From Polyangiaceae bacterium (GTDB lineage: Bacteria; Myxococcota_A; Polyangia; Polyangiales; Polyangiaceae), in assembly GCA_015075635.1 (NCBI GenBank), contig JABTUA010000002.1:2856708-2920707 (forward strand): DNA of 64,000 nt, read 5' to 3'. This document shows positions 19,001 through 28,978 of this stretch, in pieces. Position 1 is the stretch's first letter. Each line of letters starts with the position of its first letter. The notes below the pieces were generated by a model, which was not told the origin of the DNA, did not search any database, and saw nothing but the letters and a program-made list of their open reading frames with translations. The translations under genes and the position numbers were made by a program.

Positions 19001-19500
19001 AAGCGACCCTGGGCGAGGACATCGTGGCGGGAGCGCCGCTCACGAAGTGGACCGATCCGACGGGTCTGAATCAGTTCGCCATCACCAACGTGCCTGGCTT
19101 CGACACGCTGGGAGGGACGCTGCTCTCGGACCAGTTCAACTTCATCGTGCTCTACCTCGGCACCGTGAACCACCCGGCCGGTTCGATCGCGCTGCGCGAG
19201 AAGGACGACGCCGTGGGCGACGGCCTGTGGGCCTGGCTCGGGCCGAAGGTCGGCAGCGCCAACTCGAACGACGTGTTCCTGGAGGTGCACGGCCACGCCA
19301 CCCCGGATCTGACCGCCGACGCTCCGAGCGCGATCTTCCCCGCCCAAGATCTGCCCATCGAGGCGATGATCCTGCGCTGCAACGACGCGCTGGTCGATCG
19401 CGACCTGGAGGTGTCCCAAGGCGGCGCGGGGTTCCAGGCCATGGGCGCCTCGCTGACCAAGCCGAAGATCGACGCCACGCTGTTCCCGCCGGCGCTGTGA
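16087..19500 (+). CDS. Zn-phospholipase-like MYXO-CTERM protein read through into a lipoprotein
   Basis: A single 1137-residue frame containing what look like two proteins. Residues 1-25 are a signal peptide. Residues 26-~660 resemble the zinc-dependent phospholipase C superfamily in part (FHIKLANDV, NYPLEFRAGAVGPDNM, GCFLHGSTDAIAHHYVNYM with His/Asp ligands). A Gly/Ser-rich spacer follows, then a MYXO-CTERM-like tail: GCGCR (Cys693, Cys695), a hydrophobic segment and an Arg cluster. Normally such a protein ends there. Here the frame continues at once into PLTALLLLTGC (Cys739), a lipobox, a Gly-rich linker and a ~300-residue secreted domain of unknown type. No internal ATG or GTG with a ribosome site is visible at the junction. 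Either a true fusion, overlapping genes, or a sequencing or assembly slip. Confidence 0.75.
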   Translation: MRRVRVGLGVLGFCATLAAAPDAEAFTTRFHIKLANDVRKALIQNGGTAIPLRFGSYAVTLKAEDADAITNYPLEFRAGAVGPDNMAFPGMTDPSHAVGQRPYEQCELLYAEALLPAERAYALGCFLHGSTDAIAHHYVNYMTGETFTLAPVSNNRQQSWSNVVRHIIAENMVQSAAFELSPESFSSAELGHTIPKSFVERAYFDEQSPLWKVMGATALAKFESAKSANPGSLLTILIPKAKLATAESLVLAPRYLRFLDDERKGVRTLIEKSIADLQNKSTADGATLGVGPGSDGKLGTSDDTTACSSSCASLYGKYKVYVALLAPRYDAANNPLPPAFDKISDKLHDDLFEFMPAYLAVVENLSNKLNTPLTAGSDGMTIDKAEVATLFQPLNQWADDLTTIDYQTLTAAVIPQWLQDLQNALQVVGVNISIPNLIAALLDPVVTPIKDAIKQYVIDEATVYVEDLVGEYKAQFATVKSEYQQRLAQAAPAGQSGTFLDQLFDSGLYGHSFNIAATAIADHRVVLPATPDPLLGPASFDASHTPSWMQAGVCEYLRQAIFPLGLEVSGLMSLWKSGAIIPAVVNEDSPLECHDGSLAAFTPNPSAGVCKLTDLESLIQDAAHRGTVSRAHPPLPGTPEVACIGLQIQGLPDPPPGIGGAGGSTGSGGSGGSAAGSGVPSTGPSGSGDAGGCGCRAPGPARDLHPELALLALAAALGARRRRLRRAAPLTALLLLTGCGADGGVGGEGGSGAGGAGGAGGSFGGSGGTPGGAGGALGGSAGVGSGGIAGTGGAGATGGGGGSGGSAGNPAAELLAALGQSVWHGKQTRAGKERAYEVEFDALNLFWAETRNPYGPARQRKLRIMQVQSDGKTVNTTITVPAGWPSDTDNGKKENFGVELLPGPPKQLRITQGSSIEVFDEGPWPPPTTGLTAIVRAFSSTGPMANAYCESSSLTAPNRAVIWEFARGKSSEATLGEDIVAGAPLTKWTDPTGLNQFAITNVPGFDTLGGTLLSDQFNFIVLYLGTVNHPAGSIALREKDDAVGDGLWAWLGPKVGSANSNDVFLEVHGHATPDLTADAPSAIFPAQDLPIEAMILRCNDALVDRDLEVSQGGAGFQAMGASLTKPKIDATLFPPAL

Positions 19501-19525
19501 CGCGACTCTCGCTGTCTTCGAGCCC

Positions 19526-19999
19526 CTACTGGCTGCGCGCGATCACGTGAAAGCCGCGCGGCGTCTCCACCACGTGGCTCAGCTCACCGGCGTCCAGCGC
19601 AAAGGCGGCGTTCGCGAAGGTCTCGTCGAGCTCGCTCTTCGAGACGCTGCCCAGCTTGCCGCCCGTGGCGTCACCGGCGTCGCTGTACTCCTTCGCGACG
19701 GCGTCCCACTCCGCGCCGGCCAGCAGCTTCTCGCGCGCCTCCCGCGCGCGCAGGCATGCTTCGCCGCGGCTGCGCGTGGCGCCTTCGGAGCGCTTGAGAT
19801 CCTTGTGCCGCACGAGAATGTGCGAGAGCGTGAGCATGTCCGGGGCGCCCGCCTTCGGCGTGCGCGGCGCCGAGGCCTCGGCCAGGCACTCGTCAGCGGG
19901 CGTGCTCGGGGCGGCCGGGGCGCTGGGATTGGACGGTGTCGGGGCGGGCGCGCCGCCGCAAGCACAGAGCAGCAACGCGAGGGCGAATCGGTGGGCCAT
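19526..19999 (-). CDS. Parvulin-type peptidyl-prolyl isomerase lipoprotein
   Basis: 157 residues. A short signal peptide ends in LLCAC, then a Pro/Ala/Ser linker. Residues ~55-157 form a PpiC/parvulin domain: LTLSHILVRH at its start, EAREKLLAGAEWDAVAKEYSD in the middle, GGKLGSVSKSELDETFANAAFAL, and GELSHVVETPRGFHVIAR at the end. It should catalyse cis-trans isomerisation of prolyl bonds in proteins outside the cytoplasm, perhaps helping fold the many secreted proteins nearby. Start ATG 19999; divergent from the aminotransferase gene with 44 bases between. Confidence 0.93.
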   Translation of the reverse strand: MAHRFALALLLCACGGAPAPTPSNPSAPAAPSTPADECLAEASAPRTPKAGAPDMLTLSHILVRHKDLKRSEGATRSRGEACLRAREAREKLLAGAEWDAVAKEYSDAGDATGGKLGSVSKSELDETFANAAFALDAGELSHVVETPRGFHVIARSQ

Positions 20000-20030
20000 T
20001 TGGCGCCCAGCATAGCTCGAATCGATGCTC

Positions 20031-20036
20031 TATCCT
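20031..20036 (+). promoter_or_regulatory. -10-like hexamer TATCCT next to a start codon
   Basis: TATCCT is followed by 7 bases and ATG 20044, the same arrangement as before the genes at 16087, 26795 and 34879. A leaderless transcript is likely if the hexamer is used, although CCTCC-rich sequence here gives no ribosome site on this strand. Confidence 0.4.
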
Positions 20037-20043
20037 CCTGCCC

Positions 20044-21273
20044 ATGACCCTGTCCCAGCGCGGCCGACGGCTGGTGGAGAGCCCGCCCGCCGCCGAGTAC
20101 CTGCAGGCGCACTTCGCGCGCTCGGCCGCGCCCTTCGACCCGGAGCTCCGCCCGGACGGCTACGTTCCGCTCTGCGTCGCCGAGAACAAGCTCGTGACCG
20201 ACCTGCTCGCGCCGAAGCTCGGCGCCGCCCGGGACGTCCCGGCGCGCGTGCTCGGCTACGACGCCATGATCGGCTCGCTCGACTTCCGCGAACGCCTCGC
20301 GGCGTTCATGGGCCAGCGCTTCCTCGGGCGAAGCGTCCGCGCCGAGCAGCTCGCCGTGCTCTCGGGAGCCGGCAGCGTGCTCGAGCTGTTGTTTCACGTC
20401 ATCGCCGATCCGGGCGACGGCGTACTGGTCCCGACCCCGAGCTACGCCGGCTTCTGGCCGGATCTCGAGACCCGCGACGAGCTCCGCGTCGTGCCGGTGC
20501 ACACGCAGAGCAGCGAGGGATTTCGCCTGACCCCGGAGCGGCTCGACGCCGCCTGCGCCGCGGCGGGGCGACCCGTGCGTGCGCTGCTCTTCACCTCGCC
20601 CGACAACCCCATGGGTCGGGTCTACGACGCCTCGGAGCTCGAGGCCGTGCTCGTCTGGGCGGAGCGGGCCGGCGTGCATCTGGTAGTGGACGAGATCTAC
20701 GCGCTGTCCGTGTTCGGCGCGCGTCCGTTCGTGAGCGCGGCGAGCCTCCGCCCGGCCTTGGGCCAGCGCCTGCACATCGTCTGGGCGTTCTCCAAGGACT
20801 TCGCGGCGAGCGGCCTGCGCACCGGCGTGATGGTGAGCGAGAACGCGGAGGTCCTGCGGGCCGTGGACGGGCTCGCCTACTGGGCGTGCTCTTCCGGTCT
20901 CACCCAGCTCGCGCTCGGCGAGCTGATCTCCGATCGCGCGTGGCTCGAGACCTACTTGACCACGATGCGCGCGCGCCTGGGCGAGGCCTACCGGCGCGTC
21001 GCCGGCGCGCTGGACGAGCAGGGCATCGAGCACCTGCCCTCCGGCGCGGGCTTCTTCCTGCTGGTCGACCTGCGGCGCTTCCTCGCGGCGCCGACCTGGG
21101 ACGCCGAGGCGGCGCTTTGGCGACGGCTGCTCGACACCGCCAACGTGAACCTGACCCCAGGCGCGGCGTGCCGCGTGGGCGAGCCGGGCTTCATGCGCCT
21201 GTGCTTCGCCGGCGTCCCGACCGACGCCGCGGTCCACGCGGTCCAGCGGATCGGGCAGGTCCTCCGGGCTTGA
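20044..21273 (+). CDS. ACC-synthase-like PLP aminotransferase
   Basis: 409 residues, fold-type I PLP enzyme of aminotransferase class I/II. Signatures resemble 1-aminocyclopropane-1-carboxylate synthase-like proteins: CVAENKLVTDLL, GYDAMIGSLDFRERLAAFM, LSGAGSVLELL, VPTPSYAGFWPDLE, FTSPDNPMGRV (substrate-site Asn), VVDEIYALSVF and the PLP lysine in WAFSKDFAASGLRTG, followed by a late MRLCFAG segment with the carboxylate-binding Arg. Substrate is unknown; bacterial homologues are usually aminotransferases rather than ethylene-precursor enzymes. It converges directly on the small Pro/Gln-rich lipoprotein gene: stops at 21271-21273 and 21274-21276. Confidence 0.92.
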   Translation: MTLSQRGRRLVESPPAAEYLQAHFARSAAPFDPELRPDGYVPLCVAENKLVTDLLAPKLGAARDVPARVLGYDAMIGSLDFRERLAAFMGQRFLGRSVRAEQLAVLSGAGSVLELLFHVIADPGDGVLVPTPSYAGFWPDLETRDELRVVPVHTQSSEGFRLTPERLDAACAAAGRPVRALLFTSPDNPMGRVYDASELEAVLVWAERAGVHLVVDEIYALSVFGARPFVSAASLRPALGQRLHIVWAFSKDFAASGLRTGVMVSENAEVLRAVDGLAYWACSSGLTQLALGELISDRAWLETYLTTMRARLGEAYRRVAGALDEQGIEHLPSGAGFFLLVDLRRFLAAPTWDAEAALWRRLLDTANVNLTPGAACRVGEPGFMRLCFAGVPTDAAVHAVQRIGQVLRA

Positions 21274-21612
21274 TCAGAGTCCGGGCGGGCAAGGGCCGGT
21301 GAGCGGCTGCGTCCCGCCGGGCACCATGATCGAGCAAGTACCGTCCGCGTTCTTGGTGACGCCGGGGATCGCCGTCGGAGCTCCGGCCGAGCCCGTCGCG
21401 GCCGGGGTGGGCGCAGGCGCGGGCGCGGGCGCGGGCTGCGGCTGTGCCTCCGGGTACGGCTGCTGCTGCGGGTACGGCTGCTGCTGCGGGTACGGCTGCG
21501 GTTGCTGCTGGTAATACGGCTGCGGCTGCTCCGGCGGCGGATCGGACTTCTTACTGCACGCCGCCGCGGCGGCACCGAGAGCCATCACCAAGATCAAAAA
21601 GTCGCGCTTCAT
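21274..21612 (-). CDS. Small Pro/Gln/Tyr-rich lipoprotein
   Basis: 112 residues starting at ATG 21612: MKRDFLILVMALGAAAAAC gives a signal peptide and lipobox. Residues ~28-55 are low complexity with repeated QQQPYP units and the next ~20 are Pro/Ala repeats, an extended linker. The C-terminus (GVTKNADGTCSIMVPGG) holds two cysteines in a small domain. No function can be assigned. Confidence 0.75.
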   Translation of the reverse strand: MKRDFLILVMALGAAAAACSKKSDPPPEQPQPYYQQQPQPYPQQQPYPQQQPYPEAQPQPAPAPAPAPTPAATGSAGAPTAIPGVTKNADGTCSIMVPGGTQPLTGPCPPGL

Positions 21613-21688
21613 GGGGCGCATTCCAGCACGTCGTGGCGCGGGCTGCCAGCGCTTGCAGCGCGATCGGCGCCACACCAGGTTTACCGCC

Positions 21689-22540
21689 ATGATCGCCTTC
21701 TACGGGATGGGACTCCTCGGCTCGAACTTCGTGCGCGCGCTCAGGAAGCGCGGCGAAGAGGTGAACGTCTGGAACCGCACGGCAGCGCGCGCGCGCGCGC
21801 TGGAGGAGGTCGGCGCGAAGGCCTTCGACGACCCCGCCGACGCGGTGCGCGGCGCGACGCGCCTGCACCTGACGCTCTCCGACGACGCGGCGGTGGACGA
21901 CGTGCTCGAGCGCGCCCGCCCCGGCTTCGGCCCCGGGCTCGTCGTGGTCGATCACACCACCACGACCGCCAGCGGTACGGCGGAGCGCGCCCGGCGCTGG
22001 GCCGAGCGCGGAGTCGCCTTCCAGCACGCGCCGGTGTTCATGGGTCCGGTCAACGCCCTGGAGAGCACCGGGTTGATGCTGGCCTCCGGAGAGCGCGCGC
22101 GCTTCGATGCGCTCGAGCCGGAGCTCGCCAAGATGACCGGCAAGCTGGTCTACCTCGGGCCAGCGCCCGAGCGCGCCGCCGGCATGAAGTTGCTCGGCAA
22201 CCTGTTCCTGATCGCGATGACTGCGGGCCTGGCCGACGTGTTCGCGCTGGCCAAGGCCTTGGGGATCCCGGCCGCCGAGGCGGGGGCCCTGTTCGACCTG
22301 TTCAACCCGGGCAAGCTCCTGCCGGTGCGGGTCGAGCGTTTGCTGGCCGGGGAGTTCTCGAATCCATCCTGGGAGCTCGCCATGGCGCGCAAGGACGCCC
22401 GCCTGATGCAGGAAGAAGCCAGCCGCGGCAACGTGCCGCTCGCGGTCATCCCCGCGATCGCCGCCGAGATGGACCGCTGGCTCGCCCGCGGCCACGCCAA
22501 GGACGACTGGACGGTGATCGCGAAGGACGCCCTGAGCTGA
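21689..22540 (+). CDS. NAD(P)-dependent oxidoreductase, 6PGDH/HIBADH family
   Basis: 283 residues. The N-terminal Rossmann domain opens with IAFYGMGLLGSNFVRAL and NVWNRT, followed by DHTTTTASGTAERA and the substrate-site region APVFMGPVNALESTG. The C-terminal helical domain has GMKLLGNLFLIAMTAGLADVFALAKALGI, where the catalytic lysine of the beta-hydroxyacid dehydrogenase family (GxxxKxxxN) is visible as K-L-L-G-N. It probably oxidises a beta-hydroxy acid or reduces a small aldehyde; substrate unknown. ATG 21689 starts the Rossmann strand. It converges on the Cys-repeat lipoprotein gene, with stops abutting. Confidence 0.92.
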   Translation: MIAFYGMGLLGSNFVRALRKRGEEVNVWNRTAARARALEEVGAKAFDDPADAVRGATRLHLTLSDDAAVDDVLERARPGFGPGLVVVDHTTTTASGTAERARRWAERGVAFQHAPVFMGPVNALESTGLMLASGERARFDALEPELAKMTGKLVYLGPAPERAAGMKLLGNLFLIAMTAGLADVFALAKALGIPAAEAGALFDLFNPGKLLPVRVERLLAGEFSNPSWELAMARKDARLMQEEASRGNVPLAVIPAIAAEMDRWLARGHAKDDWTVIAKDALS

Positions 22541-24433
22541 TCAGCAGCCGAAGGCCTTGAACTCGTAGACGATGGGGTTCGTGGCGTAGCCGCAAGAAGC
22601 CGCGTACAGGCCCGTGATGCGCACCGCGGTCGTCGAGACCGGCGACGGGAACGTGAACGTCCAGTCGTCGGTCTTCGCAGACACCGTTCCCACGGTGACC
22701 CAGCTCGCGCCGCTCAGATACTGGATGGTGCCGCCCGCCACGGTACGCCCCGCGAGCACGCCGCAGCCCGCCACGGCACAGGCCGCCGTGTCGATGGTGA
22801 TGCGGCCCACGGTCTTCGCCGTCGTCCAGGTGAGCTGCGCGTAGGCGCTGCCCGAGCTGGAAGTGGCGGAGATCCAGTGCCAGCCCTGGGCGCTGCAGTC
22901 TGCCTCCCCGTAGCCGTCGTTCATGTTGTCGGGGCCGAGGCTGCCGGAGCCGCCGCCGTTGCTCGTGGCCGTGGCCGTCGTCGCCAGGTTCAGGGTCGGA
23001 TCGCAGTTGTTCACGCAGACGCTGTTGGTGCAGGTCTGAGCCGTGGTGCACTTGTTGCCGCACGCGCCGCAGTGGTTCTGGTTGGTCTTGGTGTTCACGC
23101 ACTGGTTCGAGCAGTTGGTGAGGCCGGTCCCGCAGACCAGGGTGCACGCGCCGTTCTGACAGCTCTGCCCGGTCGGGCACACCGTCGTGCAGGTCCCGCA
23201 GTGCTGCGGGTCGGTGTTCAGGTTCACGCACTGGTTGCCACAGGCGGTCTGACCCGTCGAGCAGACCAGCTTGCAGGCGCCGTTCACGCAGCTCTGACCC
23301 GTGGCGCACTTGTTCGCACAGGCCCCGCAGTTGTTCACGTCGGTCATGAAGTTGACGCACTGATTGGAGCAATTCGTGGTCCCGCCCGAGCAGACCAGCT
23401 TGCAGGTCCCGCTGGTGCAGGTGTAGCCGGAGGCGCAGGGCTTGCTGCACCCGCCGCAGTGCGCGAGGCTGGTCGAGGTGTCCACGCACTGGCTGCCGCA
23501 CTTCGTCAGCCCGCCGGAGCACACGAGCGTGCAGGCGCCGTTCTGGCAGCTCTGCCCGGTCGCACAGACCTTGCCACAGGAGCCGCAGTTGTTCGGGTCC
23601 ACCGCGGTATCCACGCACTTGCCCGCGCAGGCCGTCGTCCCGCCTCCGCAGGAGAGCGCACACTTGCCCGCCGTGCATACCTCGCCCGCGCCGCAGACCG
23701 TGCCGCAGCTCCCGCAGTTCTTCGGGTCCACCCCCGTGTCCACGCACACGCTGTTGCAGTTGGTCGAGCCGCCCAGGCAGGCGATGTCGCACTTCCCGAC
23801 GGAGCAGACCTCGCCGATGCTGGTCGAGCAGACGGTGCCGCAGCTCCCGCAGTTCTTCGGGTCCACGCTGGTGTCCACGCACTTGCCGCTGCACTCGGTG
23901 AGCGCACCGCCGCAGCTCGGACTGCACTTGCCGTCCGAGCAGACCTCGCCGGCGAAGCAGATGTTGCCGCACTGCCCGCAGTGGGCCGGGTCTTGCGTCG
24001 TGTCCACGCAGCTGCCGCTGCACTGGGTCGTGCCCGCGGCACACTCCGCAGCGCACTTCGCCTGCACGCAGAGCTGACCGCTCGGGCAAGCGGCGCCGCA
24101 GCCTCCGCAGTTCAGCGGATCGTTGTCCGTATCCGTACACTTGCCATCACACGAGAGCTGGTTGCCCCAGCAGCTGCCGCTACAGCTCCCCGCCGCGCAG
24201 GACTCGCCGTTCGGGCAGGCCTTGCCGCAAGCCCCGCAGTTCGCCGGATCGACGTCCACGTTGGTGCAGACGCCGCCGCACGCGACGGTGCCCACGCCGC
24301 AGGCGGGACCGCCCCCGCCTCCTCCCGCGCCACCCCCGCCGGGAGGATCGCCATCGCCCGACGACGTGGCGCAACCCAGGAGCGCCGCTCCGACCGAGAG
24401 GGCGCTCACGCACAGCCACCGCACGACCCGCAT
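22541..24433 (-). CDS. Cys-repeat lipoprotein with discoidin-like C-terminal domain
   Basis: 630 residues from ATG 24433. The signal peptide ends in ALLGC, then a Gly-rich linker. About 11-12 repeats of ~40 residues follow, of the type C-G-x-V/C-V-D-T-x-x-D-P-x-N-C-G-x-C-G-x-x-C-x-x-G-x-x-C-x-x-G-x-C. The repeats are also clear at DNA level. Residues ~500-630 look like an F5/8-type (discoidin) carbohydrate-binding fold: LGPDNMNDGYGEADC, YAQLTWTTAKTVGRITI, VTVGTVSAKTDDWTFTF, VRITGLYA. Probably a surface stalk presenting a glycan-binding head. An upstream in-frame extension exists but lacks signal-peptide character. Confidence 0.88.
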   Translation of the reverse strand: MRVVRWLCVSALSVGAALLGCATSSGDGDPPGGGGAGGGGGGPACGVGTVACGGVCTNVDVDPANCGACGKACPNGESCAAGSCSGSCWGNQLSCDGKCTDTDNDPLNCGGCGAACPSGQLCVQAKCAAECAAGTTQCSGSCVDTTQDPAHCGQCGNICFAGEVCSDGKCSPSCGGALTECSGKCVDTSVDPKNCGSCGTVCSTSIGEVCSVGKCDIACLGGSTNCNSVCVDTGVDPKNCGSCGTVCGAGEVCTAGKCALSCGGGTTACAGKCVDTAVDPNNCGSCGKVCATGQSCQNGACTLVCSGGLTKCGSQCVDTSTSLAHCGGCSKPCASGYTCTSGTCKLVCSGGTTNCSNQCVNFMTDVNNCGACANKCATGQSCVNGACKLVCSTGQTACGNQCVNLNTDPQHCGTCTTVCPTGQSCQNGACTLVCGTGLTNCSNQCVNTKTNQNHCGACGNKCTTAQTCTNSVCVNNCDPTLNLATTATATSNGGGSGSLGPDNMNDGYGEADCSAQGWHWISATSSSGSAYAQLTWTTAKTVGRITIDTAACAVAGCGVLAGRTVAGGTIQYLSGASWVTVGTVSAKTDDWTFTFPSPVSTTAVRITGLYAASCGYATNPIVYEFKAFGC

Positions 24434-24526
24434 CCGATCATTTTCGCACGAGCTGGGCATGGAAGGCACGCGAGTCGGATGTGGGGCGAAGGCACACATG
24501 TGGAGTTGGGCGAAGGTCGAGCCAGA

Positions 24527-26674
<2,148 letters not shown>

Positions 26675-26758
26675 GGGCGGAAACACTAAATCAACGGCTA
26701 CGCATCTGCGACCGGACTCCGTCGAATGCCCCGATCGGCCGAGAGGTCCGTGACCGAG

Positions 26759-26788
26759 CTGACCGACGGGAGCTTGGCGCGGTATACT
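26759..26788 (+). promoter_or_regulatory. Promoter with -10 next to the start codon
   Basis: CTGACC (26759-26764) and TATACT (26783-26788) are 18 bp apart and fit -35 and -10 boxes. The ATG at 26795 is only 6 bases after TATACT, implying a leaderless mRNA. Confidence 0.6.
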
Positions 26789-26794
26789 GCGCCC

Positions 26795-27490
26795 ATGCGG
26801 CACTGGGTGGCTCTGGGCGTAGGCGCGGGTTTGGTGTTGGCGTCCGCCTGCGGCGGTGACGACGACGCCGGGCTCAAGGGTACGGGTGGCTCCTCCACCG
26901 GCGGCTCCTCCACTGGCGGCTCCTCGACGGGAGGTTCCTCCACCGGCGGCTCCTCCACCGGCGGCTCCTCCACCGGCGGGAACGCGGGCACCGCGACCGG
27001 TGGCAGTGCCGGCACTAGCACGGGTGGCAGCGCGGGCTCCGACGCCAGCGTCGGGGGAACCGGCGGCAGCAGCACCGGTGGCACCAGCTCCGGCGGAACC
27101 AGCGCCGGCGGCACGGGTGGCGCCAACACCGGCGGAGCCAGCTCGGGCGGAACCGGGGGCGGCAACACCGGCGGCACCGGCGGCGGTGGCTCGGCGGGCT
27201 GCCCGTCCACCGCTCCCACGCCGAACACGAGCTGTAGCGTTCCGGGCGCGGTCTGCTGCTACGGGAACGACCCCGTGAAGCCAGTGCGCTGCGTGCCCAC
27301 GTCGGTGGACGGCGGCGGCCCCTACCAGTGGGCCACGCTGCAATCGAAAGTCTGCTGTCCGTCGTCGGCGCCGACCATCGGCAACCAGTGCAGTGCCCCG
27401 GGCGATCTGAAGTGCTGCTACGGCAACACGGGGTTCTTCTGCAACAACCAGCCGCAGCCCGACGTCTGGGCGACCGCGACCTGCAACTGA
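26795..27490 (+). CDS. Gly/Ser/Thr-repeat lipoprotein
   Basis: 231 residues. Signal peptide with the VLASAC lipobox, then a low-complexity stretch (about 28-135) of GGSST-type pentapeptide repeats that degrade to GGT/GGN/GGA. A ~90-residue C-terminal domain has eight cysteines, including two VCCYG/KCCYGN-type pairs and CCPSSAPT, which suggests a small disulfide-rich fold. The Gly-rich part is a typical flexible spacer of myxobacterial surface lipoproteins. Function unknown. Confidence 0.82.
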   Translation: MRHWVALGVGAGLVLASACGGDDDAGLKGTGGSSTGGSSTGGSSTGGSSTGGSSTGGSSTGGNAGTATGGSAGTSTGGSAGSDASVGGTGGSSTGGTSSGGTSAGGTGGANTGGASSGGTGGGNTGGTGGGGSAGCPSTAPTPNTSCSVPGAVCCYGNDPVKPVRCVPTSVDGGGPYQWATLQSKVCCPSSAPTIGNQCSAPGDLKCCYGNTGFFCNNQPQPDVWATATCN

Positions 27491-27513
27491 CCTGCGAGAG
27501 GTCCTTCGCGTAG

Positions 27514-28959
27514 ATGCAGCTCGAGGGGGGCCAGTCCCTGATCACGGCGCTGACGATCGTCGAGGCGATCTACGTGGTGCTCCTGTGCGGCTGGATCCTG
27601 CTGGAGAAGCGCAGCCCAGCCGCGACCCTGGCCTGGATCTTCGGCCTCATCGCGCTGCCCATCGCCGGCTTCTTCATCTACTTCTTCCTGGGGCCGCGCC
27701 GCATCCGGCGCCGGCGGTTGAAGCGCCTGCGGGCGCGGGACGCCGTGGCACACCCTGAGCTCCAGGCCAGAGCGCTGTCGAGCCACGACCCCGGCACGGC
27801 GCTGGACGCCTCGCAGCTCGTGCACCTGGTCGAGGCCGTCAACAAGGCGCCGCTCGGCGTCGCGACCAAGAGCGAGCTCCTGGTGGACGGCGCGGCGACC
27901 TACGCCGCGATCCTCGAGGCCATCGCCGGCGCTCGTGAGCACGTGCACGTGCTGTATTACATCCTGGAGCCGGACGAGACCGGGCGGGCGCTGCGCGACG
28001 CCTTGCTCGAGCGCGCCCGCGCGGGAGTGAAGGTCAGAGTGCTGGTGGACGCGGTGGGCTCCGCGCGCGCGCGGCGGAAGTCGGGCTTCTTCGCGCCGCT
28101 ACGGCAAGCCGGCGCCGAGGTCGGAGTGTTCAACCCGGTGGGACCTGCCGCGCTCTGGGGGCGCGTGCTGAACTTCCGCAACCACCGCAAGATCGTGGTC
28201 GTGGACGGGCGCGTCGGCTTCACCGGCGGAATCAACATCACGAACGAGGAGAACCCGGCGCACAGCGAGCGAGCCTGGCGCGACACGCACCTCCGGCTCG
28301 AGGGCCCGTGCGTGGGCCAGCTCCAGCTCGTGTTCCTGGAAGACTGGTGCTACGCGCTGGGAAGCGCGCCGACCGATCCATCGCTCTTCCCTCCGTTACC
28401 GGCCGAGGAAGGCGATCTGGTTCAGATCCTGGACTCGGGGCCGGACAAAGAACACGAGACGATCAAGAGCGCGTTCTTCGCCGCCATCGGCGCGGCTGCG
28501 GCCCGAGTTTGGCTCAGCACGCCGTATTTCATCCCCGACGAGGCGATGGCGTTCTCGCTCAAGTCGGCCGCGCTGCGCGGCGTGGACGTGCGGGTGCTCT
28601 TGCCCAAGCAGAGCGACTCGCGCTTGGTCACGGCAGCCGGGCGCTCGCACTACGACGACCTCCTGCGCTCGGGCGTGCGCATCTTCGAGTACCAACCTCG
28701 GATGCTCCACGCGAAGACCCTGCTGGTGGACGACTGGCTCGCCGCCGTCGGCACCGCCAACTTCGACAACCGCAGCTTCCGCCTGAATTTCGAGGTCACC
28801 GCGCTGGTCTACGGGAAGAAGCTCGCCGGCGCGCTGGCCGCAACGTTCGAGGAGGATCTGAAGGTCGCCAAGCACATCAGCACGGCGAGCCGGTTGCGCC
28901 TGCCGCTCGCGGACCGCCTCTTCGAGGGGGGCGCCCGGGTCTTTTCACCGTTATTGTGA
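27514..28959 (+). CDS. cls: Cardiolipin synthase (phospholipase D family)
   Basis: Joins phosphatidylglycerol units to make cardiolipin in the inner membrane. 481 residues. Two N-terminal membrane segments (~9-30 and 38-58) precede a basic RRIRRRRLKRLR stretch. Two PLD catalytic motifs follow: NHRKIVVVDG near 223 and HAKTLLVDD near 399, each HxKxxxxD, with GGINITNE and GTANFDNRSFRLNFE after them. Length equals that of typical ClsA-type enzymes. It starts 23 bases after the previous stop and ends 19 bases before frmA, so it may share transcripts with both. Confidence 0.95.
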   Translation: MQLEGGQSLITALTIVEAIYVVLLCGWILLEKRSPAATLAWIFGLIALPIAGFFIYFFLGPRRIRRRRLKRLRARDAVAHPELQARALSSHDPGTALDASQLVHLVEAVNKAPLGVATKSELLVDGAATYAAILEAIAGAREHVHVLYYILEPDETGRALRDALLERARAGVKVRVLVDAVGSARARRKSGFFAPLRQAGAEVGVFNPVGPAALWGRVLNFRNHRKIVVVDGRVGFTGGINITNEENPAHSERAWRDTHLRLEGPCVGQLQLVFLEDWCYALGSAPTDPSLFPPLPAEEGDLVQILDSGPDKEHETIKSAFFAAIGAAAARVWLSTPYFIPDEAMAFSLKSAALRGVDVRVLLPKQSDSRLVTAAGRSHYDDLLRSGVRIFEYQPRMLHAKTLLVDDWLAAVGTANFDNRSFRLNFEVTALVYGKKLAGALAATFEEDLKVAKHISTASRLRLPLADRLFEGGARVFSPLL

Positions 28960-28978
28960 GACAAGGAGACGAAGAACC

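Noticed and set aside
22541..24433. Regularly spaced DNA repeats that could be taken for a CRISPR array
   Set aside because: The repeats are coding, degenerate, ~120 bp long and in frame with a signal peptide; there are no short identical repeats with unique spacers.
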